From a virus, in the IMG/VR virus record IMGVR_UViG_3300044946_000029, positions 1 through 45,281 of that record: a DNA stretch of 45,281 nt; one strand, given 5' to 3'. The position numbers and the translations under genes are program-made. The first letter of the stretch is position 1. Each line of letters opens with the position of its first letter. The notes below the pieces were generated by a model that saw nothing but the letters and a program-made list of their open reading frames with translations, made no database searches and had not been told where the DNA came from. Of this stretch, positions 28,920 to 35,726 are shown in pieces.

Positions 28920-29383
28920 GGCGCCCTCGGCGTGAGAATGGGTTGTGGCACAGCCCGGCGGCGCGCGGCTTCGCGCACCAGCGCGCTCGCCAACATCCAG
29001 TAACCGTGCTGGTAATCGTGCAACAGATACTGGTCGCATTGCGCAAGCGCGGCAAGCGTAACGTCCGGGGACGTCTGCTGCTGCGCAAATGCGTCGGCGG
29101 TAGCGCGCGTTTGCAGCATGGACGATTTGCGACCGTCCGGTGCGCGCCCTGTCGCTATCGTGTGGTCAAGCACCATAACCATAGTGCGCAAGCGGTCTTC
29201 CGACGTGATCGCTACGCCGTCCGGCGCGCAGCTAACCTGCGCGGGCGCGACCGATGACGCTTTCAGCGGTACGGGCGGGCAATACGGCGACTGGCTCAGC
29301 ACGATGTACAGAAGCGACAATCCGGCGGTCACGACCGCAGCGGCCGCGATAAGTGCGAGGGTCATATCCATGATGCGCCTCAT
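28916..29383 (-). CDS. Hypothetical inner-membrane-anchored protein
   Basis: A 155-residue protein, MRRIMDMTLALIAAAAVVTAGLSLLYIVLSQSPYCPPVPLK. One N-terminal transmembrane helix (about 7-30) is followed by about 120 periplasmic residues with three Cys and a helical region (DRLRTMVMVLDHTIATG...). Topology resembles an inner-membrane spanin subunit, but the typical long coiled coil is absent, so I do not assign it. The start overlaps the upstream secreted-protein gene (ATGA). Confidence 0.65.
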   Translation of the reverse strand: MRRIMDMTLALIAAAAVVTAGLSLLYIVLSQSPYCPPVPLKASSVAPAQVSCAPDGVAITSEDRLRTMVMVLDHTIATGRAPDGRKSSMLQTRATADAFAQQQTSPDVTLAALAQCDQYLLHDYQHGYWMLASALVREAARRRAVPQPILTPRAP

Positions 29384-29886
29384 TCGTAGTGCGGCAACGC
29401 GCGCTGCGCGATGACCATATTGTCAAGCGTCTCGTAATAGACGGCGTAAGCACCCGGATACTGATCGCGCACGTTGTCGCGGTTCATGCGCCACCACGCG
29501 GCGATTTGCGCGTCGGTGATGCGCCCGTCGCTGCGCAGGTAGGACAGCAGCATGAAACGCGCGTTGTACGTCGCCCATAGATCCTCCTGTGCGGCCTTCT
29601 CTGACTTTTGCAGGAAGCGCCCGAACGCGTGCAACTGTTCGATGTTGATCCACACCTTGCCAGGGTAGACTAGCCAACCGGCGGCGCTGAGCGCTTTCGA
29701 CACTTCGTCGTAGCGCGGATTGTTGCAGGTCCGTGTGTCGTTGCGCTCGCAAGCCAGTTCGAACTGGATAGACTCGGCGCGCTCGGCGGCCATGTCAGGA
29801 AACGGTGCGGCCTGCGAGCATGTCGGAATGACCGCCAGCAAAAACGCTGCGGCGCCGGCAACCAACCAGTCGGAAAGTGTATGCAT
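29380..29886 (-). CDS. Hypothetical secreted (periplasmic) protein
   Basis: A 168-residue protein from ATG 29886 (MHTLSDWLVAGAAAFLLAVIPTCSQAAPFPDMAAERAESIQF). The first 27 residues are a signal peptide, probably cut after SQA. The mature part has two close Cys (ACERNDTRTCNN), which suggests a disulfide, then helices rich in aromatic residues. It is translated one base after the 55-residue gene and before the membrane-anchored protein, and the pair may act together in the envelope, for example in exclusion or lysis. No family is recognised. Confidence 0.65.
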   Translation of the reverse strand: MHTLSDWLVAGAAAFLLAVIPTCSQAAPFPDMAAERAESIQFELACERNDTRTCNNPRYDEVSKALSAAGWLVYPGKVWINIEQLHAFGRFLQKSEKAAQEDLWATYNARFMLLSYLRSDGRITDAQIAAWWRMNRDNVRDQYPGAYAVYYETLDNMVIAQRALPHYE

Positions 29887-29887
29887 G

Positions 29888-30055
29888 TCAGTGCTCCAAG
29901 CTGGTTGCGAAGCGTTGCGGCGAGCCTTTCGCCGCCTCGACGTAGCCGATCGCGTACATGATCGGCTGATCTTTCTGCGCCTCGCGGCGCGCTTGTGCGT
30001 CATTCCAGCCGCGCTGGTAGGCGGCGATGCGTTGCTGTTCGTTGAGCTGGATCAT
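29888..30055 (-). CDS. Small hypothetical protein (55 aa)
   Basis: A 55-residue frame, MIQLNEQQRIAAYQRGWNDAQARREAQKDQPIMYAIGYVEAAKGSPQRFATSLEH. It is a charged two-helix protein. Its ATG overlaps the upstream stop (ATGA) and its stop is one base from the next ATG, which supports translation. The pattern YxRGWxDAxARREA resembles small host-interaction proteins of many phages. Function unknown. Confidence 0.6.
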   Translation of the reverse strand: MIQLNEQQRIAAYQRGWNDAQARREAQKDQPIMYAIGYVEAAKGSPQRFATSLEH

Positions 30056-30261
30056 GCTGCACCTCCGAACTCCGCGACGAAAGCATCGTACAGCGCTTTG
30101 CTGATTTCATCGCCGTACAGGCCGTCCCAATTCTCGACGCCCATCCAGTACGTGCCGAACGCTTGCCATACGGATACGCAACCGTAGTAATTGCCTGGCG
30201 TGCCTTGAACCAAACCGGTAGCGTCGACCGGTGCGACTACACTCTCTTGGCGCTGTGTCAT
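30052..30261 (-). CDS. Small hypothetical protein (69 aa), first gene of the accessory cluster
   Basis: A 69-residue protein, MTQRQESVVAPVDATGLVQGTPGNYYGCVSVWQAFGTYWMGVENWDGLYGDEISKALYDAFVAEFGGAA. It is acidic and unusually rich in Tyr, Trp and Gly. CGGAGG lies just before the ATG, and a near-consensus promoter lies 28 bases upstream. It leads a chain of five coupled small genes that runs into the hub gene. No family is recognised. Confidence 0.65.
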   Translation of the reverse strand: MTQRQESVVAPVDATGLVQGTPGNYYGCVSVWQAFGTYWMGVENWDGLYGDEISKALYDAFVAEFGGAA

Positions 30262-30288
30262 TTGGACCTCCGTCGTGTTGATGGCTGA

Positions 30289-30317
30289 ATAATAGACGGA
30301 GGTTAATCAAATGTCAA
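30289..30317 (-). promoter_or_regulatory. Near-consensus sigma70 promoter inside the tail module
   Basis: On the minus strand TTGACA (30317-30312), 17-base spacer, TATTAT (30294-30289). It lies in the 61-base gap after the tape measure gene and points into the accessory cluster, so those genes can be expressed by host polymerase independently of the late tail transcript. Confidence 0.8.
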
Positions 30318-30322
30318 CACAT

Positions 30323-32143
30323 TTAACGCACAGCTGAATTGTACGATTGCACGCCGCTCTGGCGCGTGATACCGCCAACGAGCTCCTGCGGCGTGTTTGC
30401 CTGCACGGTCATTGACTGGATGTTGATCTGCTGGCCAACGCCCGCACCAGTCGTGCCGCCATATGCTGATGCGAGTTGCGCGGCGGCACTACCGCGGCGC
30501 ACATCCTCGGCGACGTTACCGTGCGCCTCGAAGATGCGCGAGACGTTCTGGCCGATCGGCCCGGCCGCTTCAAACGACTTGTTGAGCAGGCCGCGCTCGT
30601 AGTCGTTTGTTGCGAGGAAGTCCATCTGCTGTTGCCAGGTCGCCTGGTTCGGGTTGATGCCGAACTGCTTGCGAAAGGCCGCAATACGCGGGCCGCGCCA
30701 CTGCATCAGGCCGAGCGCGCCGCCGTCCGGCGAGACCGCGTTCGGGCGCAGTGTCGACTCGCCTTGTGCATTCGCGGCAACCGCTGCGGCCTGCGGCACC
30801 GTAAAACCATGCCGTGTCACCAGATACTGCATGATTTCCTGCGCGCCGCCGGGGCCGGCGTTGAGCGGGCCTGTTGCTCCGCCCGGCGAGAGTGCGCCGC
30901 CGGCAATGCGCCGTGCCGCGCCGGACGACAGCCGCACGCCGCTCGCTTCGCCAGACAGGTGCGTGACGCCCTCGTTACGCGCGTCCTGAAGCGAGCCTTT
31001 CCACGCCCAGACGATCGCGTCCTTGACCGTGCCGACTGCATCTTTCAGCGGATGCGTCTCGCCCTTGCCGCCGCCGAGAATGCTGAGTTTGTTGTCGAGC
31101 CAGTCATAGACTCCCTTTAACCCCTCGCCGATCAGCTTGAGTCCGTACGTTGCCAGATCGATAGCCTGGGCGAACACGGTCAGGCCGGTTTGCAGATCCT
31201 TGAGCAGCGCGGCGACTTCGGGCGAATCCTCGTTGAGTACCTTCAGGAAACCGTCGACGCCGCCGCCAGCCGCCATAACGCGATCAACGAACTGGGACAC
31301 GCGCTGCGCGCCGTCTGACACGTAGCCCGAGAACTGCTCGATGTATGGTTGCAGGACGGTCGCGATCGAGTTTGCGACGTTGGCCGCCGCATTGCCGAGC
31401 GCGGTCAGTCCGTCCGTCACCGCGTCCAGCGCCTTGCGGTTCTCTTCGGCCGATTCGGCGTAAGAGCGGGCAAACTCTTCGCGAATGTCCTTTTCGGATT
31501 TGATTGCGACAATCAGGTCAGCGGACACGCCCTGTGCAGCGAGCCCGGACTCGATCTGGTTCTTTTGCGCGGGTGTCGCCTGCCGATACGTCTGCTGCGC
31601 CTGCGCGAGGATGTCGGCGATGTTGGTCGTCGAGTTCGCGCGGATACCGAGTCGCGCGAACGCCTGGAGCGTCGGCGCCTGCCCTGTGATATTGAACTGC
31701 TTCTGCTCGCGCGCCAGATCGGCGATAGCCTGCGCGCCGCCTTGCGCGTCAGCGCCGAGCCGGCGCATGGTCGAGCCATACGCCTGGAGCTCGCGATTTG
31801 ACAGGCCGGTCGAGACGGCGGCGCGGCGCAAACCCGTTTCCATGTTCGCGAGCGCGACGACCGCGCCCACAATGCCAGCGGCGCTGCCGATGCCGAGCAT
31901 CGCGCCGACCGTCAATGCGAGATTCTTGAAGCCCTGCGCCAGTTCCTTGACGCCCTTTAGCGTCTCCTGGTTACGTTTCTTTTGCTCGCGGTCGCGTTTC
32001 TTCTGCTTCGAGTCGGCGTCTTTCAGGCTGACTTCGGTCTTGTTGATCAGGTTGATGATCAACTTGTCCTTGTCCTGATAGTCTTTCGCGTCGAGTGTGA
32101 GCTTGACTACCAGCTCGTCGATCACGTTCTGATTGGCGGCCAT
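30323..32143 (-). CDS. Tape measure protein with tail lysozyme domain
   Basis: A 606-residue protein. Charged coiled-coil N-terminus (LIINLINKTEVSLKDADSKQKKRDREQKKRNQETLKGVKEL), a hydrophobic stretch (LALTVGAMLGIGSAAGIVGAVVALANM, about 73-99), then Ala-rich helices and repeated beta-helix-poor regions. About residues 430-560 form a phage tail lysozyme (PF18013-like) domain: AQEIMQYLVTRHGFTVPQAAAVAANAQGESTLRPNAVSPDGGALGLMQWRG, with a likely catalytic Glu in QGES. It sets tail length and helps the tube cross the cell wall. The gene is short for a tape measure, implying a short tail. Confidence 0.88.
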   Translation of the reverse strand: MAANQNVIDELVVKLTLDAKDYQDKDKLIINLINKTEVSLKDADSKQKKRDREQKKRNQETLKGVKELAQGFKNLALTVGAMLGIGSAAGIVGAVVALANMETGLRRAAVSTGLSNRELQAYGSTMRRLGADAQGGAQAIADLAREQKQFNITGQAPTLQAFARLGIRANSTTNIADILAQAQQTYRQATPAQKNQIESGLAAQGVSADLIVAIKSEKDIREEFARSYAESAEENRKALDAVTDGLTALGNAAANVANSIATVLQPYIEQFSGYVSDGAQRVSQFVDRVMAAGGGVDGFLKVLNEDSPEVAALLKDLQTGLTVFAQAIDLATYGLKLIGEGLKGVYDWLDNKLSILGGGKGETHPLKDAVGTVKDAIVWAWKGSLQDARNEGVTHLSGEASGVRLSSGAARRIAGGALSPGGATGPLNAGPGGAQEIMQYLVTRHGFTVPQAAAVAANAQGESTLRPNAVSPDGGALGLMQWRGPRIAAFRKQFGINPNQATWQQQMDFLATNDYERGLLNKSFEAAGPIGQNVSRIFEAHGNVAEDVRRGSAAAQLASAYGGTTGAGVGQQINIQSMTVQANTPQELVGGITRQSGVQSYNSAVR

Positions 32144-32146
32144 GCG

Positions 32147-32752
32147 TTAGCCCAGGATGAACGACTTCGCGTTGACGAGCGCGGTCGTCGCTGCGGAAGA
32201 AGCGTTGGTATAGAGTTGCCCGAGCTGCGCGAGCGGCCCGCTCTTCGCTTCGAGGACAGACGTGTACGTGCCGAGGCTTGACGGGATTTGCGGAATCTCC
32301 GTGAAGCGGATATTCAGGAACAGCTTGTTTGAGCCGCGGTCCTGCCGCGTCTCGTACGAAAGCCCGGAAAGCGAATAATCCGTCGCAATGAGCTGCGGCG
32401 ATATCAGCGTGTAGAGTTGCTGCGGATTGTTCGCTTCCTGCTGCTGGATAGCCGCCAGCCATGTGAAGCGCGCCAGATCGGAACCAGTCTTGATGAGCTG
32501 CACGAGCACCTCAGTCGGGCGCCGTACCTTGTTGTACGGCTGGTATGCGCCGTACTCCTGCGGATAGTCCGACAACTGGGTCTCGTATTTAGCGCTGAAC
32601 TCGCCCCACGAATCGGGCACGGCAAGCGGCAGGAACGTGTCACTCGACACGACCGCATAGATTGGCGTCGGCGGATTGAGGCCCGGCAGTTGGGATGCCG
32701 CGAATGACAGCGCCTGAAGCGCCGCGATCTGTGCAATCGAGCCGAGCGCCAC
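32147..32752 (-). CDS. Putative baseplate/tail structural protein
   Basis: A 201-residue protein from GTG 32752, which lies next to the stop of the preceding gene; the frame before it is a shadow of that gene. Features are PTPIYAVVSSDTFLPLAVPDSWGEFSAKYETQLSDYPQEYGAYQPYNKVRRPTEVLVQLIKTGSDLARFTWLAAIQQ, a pattern (YNKVxxPxxVxVxL...G....R..FL..I) typical of myophage proteins encoded beside the tape measure. A gp53-like or LysM baseplate role is possible. It ends three bases before the tape measure gene. Confidence 0.65.
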   Translation of the reverse strand: MALGSIAQIAALQALSFAASQLPGLNPPTPIYAVVSSDTFLPLAVPDSWGEFSAKYETQLSDYPQEYGAYQPYNKVRRPTEVLVQLIKTGSDLARFTWLAAIQQQEANNPQQLYTLISPQLIATDYSLSGLSYETRQDRGSNKLFLNIRFTEIPQIPSSLGTYTSVLEAKSGPLAQLGQLYTNASSAATTALVNAKSFILG

Positions 32753-32753
32753 A

Positions 32754-32954
32754 TCAGGCCTCGGCGAAGTGAGCGATGCGCTCACCAAGGCAATGCGAAT
32801 ACAGTGCCATTGCGGACAACTGCAACTCCATGCGGCGGCGTTCTGCTGCGTCAAGCCCTATCGACTTGTGGGCGTACAAAAAAGCATGAAGAAGGCTAGA
32901 TTTCATATCCAGTTCCCGCTTTTCTTCGATGACTCGCAGTTGATAGTCTTGCAT
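32754..32954 (-). CDS. Small helical phage protein (DUF7681-like)
   Basis: A 66-residue protein, MQDYQLRVIEEKRELDMKSSLLHAFLYAHKSIGLDAAERRRMELQLSAMALYSHCLGERIAHF. The pattern YQxRVxEEKxELDxKxxxLxxFL...E...LxxQxxAMxxYxxxLxxRIxxF is widespread in phages. It is a two-helix hairpin. In other phages it is found almost anywhere; here it lies between tail chaperone and tail structural genes. Its ATG follows the upstream TAA without a gap. Confidence 0.72.
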   Translation of the reverse strand: MQDYQLRVIEEKRELDMKSSLLHAFLYAHKSIGLDAAERRRMELQLSAMALYSHCLGERIAHFAEA

Positions 32955-33377
32955 TTACTTGGCCCCGAATTGGAAGTTCAGCTTGGCGACGCCCATCAGC
33001 ACGTCGCCGAGCGTGCGGATCTCGCGAATCTCGTTCTCCATCAGCGGCCGCTTGACGCCCGGATGCTTCGGGTCGGGCGTGATCAGCACGTAATCGAGCA
33101 GCTCGCTGATCAGCGCATGCACAGCGCGCGGGTCAGCGCCTTGCAGCAGTTTCATGATCGCATCGATAGGAACGCCGTCCGCCCCCTTTGCGCCGTGCAG
33201 CTGATCGAGCAGTGCTTCGTAGGATTCGACGCGCAGCGCGGACACAAGCCGCAGCACATAGCCGCTCAGGGTCAACGGGTCAATTTCAACACAGTGAAAG
33301 GTCTTGCCGGCGTCGCGTCCGTGCACACCGTGTACGGCATGCATGCGGGCGTCGTCGGGCAGGGTGTGAATGTCCAT
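32955..33377 (-). CDS. Tail assembly chaperone
   Basis: A 140-residue protein from ATG 33377 (MDIHTLPDDARMHAVHGVHGRDAGKTFHCVEIDPLTLSGYVLRLVSALRVES). The stop of the upstream gene overlaps this ATG (TAATG). The helical core (ALLDQLHGAKGADGVPIDAIMKLLQGADPRAVHALISELLDYVLITPDPKHPGVKRPL) resembles myophage tail assembly chaperones. No frameshift signal is needed because both genes are separately translated. It precedes the tape measure gene by two genes, the usual place for these factors. Confidence 0.68.
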   Translation of the reverse strand: MDIHTLPDDARMHAVHGVHGRDAGKTFHCVEIDPLTLSGYVLRLVSALRVESYEALLDQLHGAKGADGVPIDAIMKLLQGADPRAVHALISELLDYVLITPDPKHPGVKRPLMENEIREIRTLGDVLMGVAKLNFQFGAK

Positions 33378-33949
33378 TATTGGGCCGCCTGTTGGTGCGC
33401 CTGCCATTCACGCAGCGCGCCGATGTTGATGATCTCGACCAGGTTAAACACGTCTTCGGTGCTCAGCACGGTCTCGAGTTCGCGATATGTCGCATGCTGC
33501 GATTCTAGCACCGCCGCAATCTGCGGCGAGCAGAACGTCGCGCGCAGCGTGCCGCTGCCGCTCATGATCTGCTGCGCCTGGAACGTGACGGGCACTTCGA
33601 GCGGCTCGCGGCCGATCATGAAGTCAACGTGCAAAAGTAGCGCCGCATTTTGCAAACGTTCAACATTTCGCCAATCCTTGACGTCCCGGCGAATGTCGAG
33701 AGAATGGCTGCGGTGCGCATCATCGATCACCGCGCCCTCAACAAAGGGCATCAACGTTTCGGCGCCGAACTTCATTGCGTCGCGCACATGCTTGAATGCC
33801 AGCGCCGCGAGGCCGCCGTCCGACTCTTCGCCGAGTTGCCGCAGGATCGCGCGAGCGTGCGCGTCAGCCAGCATGGCGGGCAGTTCGGTGAGCCGGATCT
33901 TCAACCCTTCATCGCGGCCGGCGAGCGTGATAAGGCGGTGCTTAAGCAT
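33377..33949 (-). CDS. Putative tail assembly protein, first gene after a leader terminator
   Basis: A 190-residue protein from ATG 33949 (MLKHRLITLAGRDEGLKIRLTELPAMLADAHARAILRQLGEESDGGLAALAFKHVRD). It is largely helical with a strand-rich C-terminal part. Position directly before the chaperone suggests a role in tail assembly. Its ATG lies 12 bases after the T-run of a strong terminator hairpin and has only a weak ribosome site (AGGGTCC), so expression of the whole downstream tail operon depends on read-through. Confidence 0.6.
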   Translation of the reverse strand: MLKHRLITLAGRDEGLKIRLTELPAMLADAHARAILRQLGEESDGGLAALAFKHVRDAMKFGAETLMPFVEGAVIDDAHRSHSLDIRRDVKDWRNVERLQNAALLLHVDFMIGREPLEVPVTFQAQQIMSGSGTLRATFCSPQIAAVLESQHATYRELETVLSTEDVFNLVEIINIGALREWQAHQQAAQ

Positions 33950-33961
33950 TTGGACCCTATC

Positions 33962-33994
33962 AAAAAAAATGGCCGGATGCGGGGACATCCGGCC
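33962..33994 (-). terminator. Strong rho-independent terminator in the tail-operon leader
   Basis: On the minus strand GGCCGGATG (33994-33986), 6-base loop, CATCCGGCC (33979-33971), A, then eight T (33969-33962). The 9-bp GC-rich stem is perfect. It lies between a likely promoter (34039-34067) and the first tail assembly gene, so it may act as an attenuator. Confidence 0.88.
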
Positions 33995-34038
33995 GAACTC
34001 ACTTCCCACCACAGGACGGAGACAACGCAGTCAGGCTA

Positions 34039-34067
34039 ACTATAACGACAGTTCGCAGTTCGCGCAA
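34039..34067 (-). promoter_or_regulatory. Possible promoter upstream of the leader terminator
   Basis: On the minus strand TTGCGC (34067-34062), 17-base spacer, TATAGT (34044-34039). The -35 is weak and the -10 good. Short direct repeats (AGTTCGC twice) lie inside it. Confidence 0.45.
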
Positions 34068-34070
34068 CCA

Positions 34071-34394
34071 CTAACCGACTAACGTACCGCCGTTGCTTTG
34101 CGGATTGCCGTAGCAGAGCACGTATTGCGTGCCGAAACCGGTCCAGACAGGATCGCTCTGACCTTGCAGGTCGGCGAAGAACAGCGCCTGCGGCATGCCG
34201 AGGTAACCGGCGGAATTGATGTTGGTGCGATCCAGACATAAGCGGCCCGAGGCAACCGACACGCCGTTGTAGGCGACCGTCGCATAGAGCCCGTAATCGG
34301 TCGTCTCCAGCGCTATCGTCGCGGACTGGCCATCCAGGATGCACGAGAACGTCTGGTTGGCCTGCTGCTGAAGCGGGATGATCGTATAGCTCAC
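34071..34394 (-). CDS. Baseplate plug protein (Pam3 gp18-like)
   Basis: A 107-residue protein from GTG 34394, which overlaps the previous stop (GTGA). The sequence SYTIIPLQQQANQTFSCILDGQSATIALETTDYGLYATVAYNGVSVASGRLCLDRTNINSAGYLGMPQALFFADLQGQSDPVWTGFGTQYVLCYGN follows the pattern of the small baseplate plug proteins of cyanophage Pam3 and similar myophages (IPL..xNQxF, then GxxxxNxxxYxGxxxxLFFxDxxGxxDPxxxGxGTxYxLxY). It closes the tube end before firing. Only sequence memory supports the family name. Confidence 0.72.
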   Translation of the reverse strand: MSYTIIPLQQQANQTFSCILDGQSATIALETTDYGLYATVAYNGVSVASGRLCLDRTNINSAGYLGMPQALFFADLQGQSDPVWTGFGTQYVLCYGNPQSNGGTLVG

Positions 34395-34771
34395 GGTGCG
34401 GGCGTCCAGTGCGACGCGCCGCCGACGCGCACGCCGGCCCACATGAGCCACGCCTTGAACGTGGACACGCCCGAGGTCTTTGCAGCCTCCTGGAGCACGG
34501 CGTCCGCCACGTCGCGCGGAACAGGTTTCGTGGTGTAAAGCCAATCATGCAGCGTAGCCGCGGCGTGCGCGGTATCGCCTACCAGGTCGAACACGCCCGG
34601 AATGCGCGGGACGCTCGCGAAGTCGGTCACGAATCCGGTCGGCACAACGAAGACCTGCGCGGCGACATCGGATTGATAGATCAGCTCGTTCTGGAGTCGC
34701 CAGGAACCGCGGTCGCTGTTCGCGGTGTCGCTCAGAAGCACCACGTCGAGATCGGTCAGAAATTTGCTCAT
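34391..34771 (-). CDS. DUF1353 family protein
   Basis: A 126-residue protein from ATG 34771 (MSKFLTDLDVVLLSDTANSDRGSWRLQNELIYQS). The DUF1353 signature is clear: FVVPTGFVTDFASVPRIPGVFDLVGDTAHAAATLHDWLYTTKPVPRDVADAVLQEAAKTSGVSTFKAWLMWAGVRVGG. It has the conserved TDFASVPR and HDWLY with a His and Asp that could form an active or metal site. The function of DUF1353 is unsettled; it is frequent in phage tail and lysis regions. It overlaps the plug gene by GTGA. Confidence 0.82.
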   Translation of the reverse strand: MSKFLTDLDVVLLSDTANSDRGSWRLQNELIYQSDVAAQVFVVPTGFVTDFASVPRIPGVFDLVGDTAHAAATLHDWLYTTKPVPRDVADAVLQEAAKTSGVSTFKAWLMWAGVRVGGASHWTPAP

Positions 34772-34779
34772 GGTCGCCT

Positions 34780-35166
34780 TCAGGTGAGCGTTACCGTCGC
34801 ACTGTTGCCATTCACGTCCGCAGCGGTCAACGTGCCGGTCATTTCGCGGGACGATCCCGCATTGAACTGGAATTGCGCAATCGCCGTCTCGCATTCCGGC
34901 ACCTTGAGCGCTTCGGTATTGAATGCGTTCTGAACAACGGACAGATTGGGCGCCGCACCAAGGATATTCGGATAGCGGATGCCTTGCGTCGTATCGAAAT
35001 AGACTTCGCCGTTCCACGCCCGGCACCGCGTCGCTACGTCCTGCGCTAAACGCATGCCGGGTCCGGTTTGCGTCGAGCCGGGCGTCGCGTCGCCGAAGGT
35101 CGCGAGATTGCCGTAGACGTCAACGTCCAGATCCCAGACCGTCACGTCGAGCGCAAGCGTGTCCAT
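34780..35166 (-). CDS. Putative baseplate wedge protein (gp25/W-like)
   Basis: A 128-residue protein from ATG 35166 (MDTLALDVTVWDLDVDVYGNLATFGDATPGSTQTGPGMRLAQDVATRCRAWNGEVYFDTTQGIRYPNILG). The upstream frame is a shadow of the lipoprotein gene. The order of a short strand, LAQDVxxRxxxWxGExxFDTxxGI, then helices and a strand (ETAIAQFQF...GTLTAADVNGNSATVTL), fits the small wedge proteins of simple baseplates (gp25-like). It starts four bases after the lipoprotein stop. Confidence 0.65.
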   Translation of the reverse strand: MDTLALDVTVWDLDVDVYGNLATFGDATPGSTQTGPGMRLAQDVATRCRAWNGEVYFDTTQGIRYPNILGAAPNLSVVQNAFNTEALKVPECETAIAQFQFNAGSSREMTGTLTAADVNGNSATVTLT

Positions 35167-35170
35167 TGCG

Positions 35171-35443
35171 TTACTTTGCGGCGGGTGCGGATGCAGCTGC
35201 GGGCGCGGCGGCCGCCTCGTTTGCTGCGCAGAAAACGCCGTTAATTGCCGCGCCGGTCGCGATCGTGCTGTTGCCGGTCGTCGTGGCGACGCCTGAAACG
35301 GTCGGCTGAACGACCTTGCAACCGTTCGCAATCAGCGTGGCGGCCTGCGCCATTGTGGCGTTGAGCTGATCGGTCGTGACACTCGTTGCGCAGGCTGAAA
35401 GTGCTGCACAGGCGGCGATTGTGGCAATACGTGCGATTTTCAT
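35171..35443 (-). CDS. Small lipoprotein
   Basis: A 90-residue protein. MKIARIATIAACAALSACATS is a lipoprotein signal with lipobox LSAC and lipidated Cys18; Ala at +2 predicts the outer membrane. The mature chain is Ala/Thr/Ser-rich with two further Cys and an Ala/Pro tail. GGAGGT precedes its ATG. It is the first leftward gene from element B and so is probably transcribed early and strongly. An outer-membrane spanin or a superinfection-exclusion lipoprotein are possible; neither is shown. Confidence 0.78.
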   Translation of the reverse strand: MKIARIATIAACAALSACATSVTTDQLNATMAQAATLIANGCKVVQPTVSGVATTTGNSTIATGAAINGVFCAANEAAAAPAAASAPAAK

Positions 35444-35498
35444 GGACGGACACCTCCAGTTGATGTATCGCCATGATAGCGCACATTTTACTCAACGG

Positions 35499-35668
35499 TA
35501 TTAAGGGCCGGAACAGACGACACAGACGATCCTGACGACTTTTCCATAGAGGGTAGTAATACTTAAAAACTAGGTTAATTACCTTAATAGAGTATATTTT
35601 TTAATATTGGGACACTCCCTGAAAACTCGTCAGTCTCGTCTGTGTCGTCTGTTCCGGCCCTTATTAAG
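35499..35668. repeat. 170-bp iteron-bearing element, copy B
   Basis: Inverted copy of 16322-16491 (167/170). Left-arm 9-mers ACAGACGAC, ACAGACGAT, CCTGACGAC occupy 35513-35539; right-arm ones on the bottom strand occupy 35626-35652. The 86-base core (35540-35625) is about 28 percent GC by hand count. It separates the leftward lipoprotein/tail module from the rightward terminase/head module. Flanks read TATTAA on both sides. Confidence 0.95.
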
Positions 35669-35675
35669 CGATCGA

Positions 35676-35694
35676 CAATAGGCCGCAACTATCG
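35676..35694. promoter_or_regulatory. Operator-like dyad next to element B
   Basis: CAATAGGCCGCAACTATCG matches 16293-16311 at 17 of 19 positions and keeps the CRATAG-N7-CTATYG dyad. It lies seven bases from the element and just upstream of the terminase small-subunit gene. A TACACT (35715-35720) that could be a -10 follows, placing the transcript start at or near the ATG. Confidence 0.5.
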
Positions 35695-35726
35695 AAACGA
35701 CACTGCAATTGCGTTACACTCTGGGC

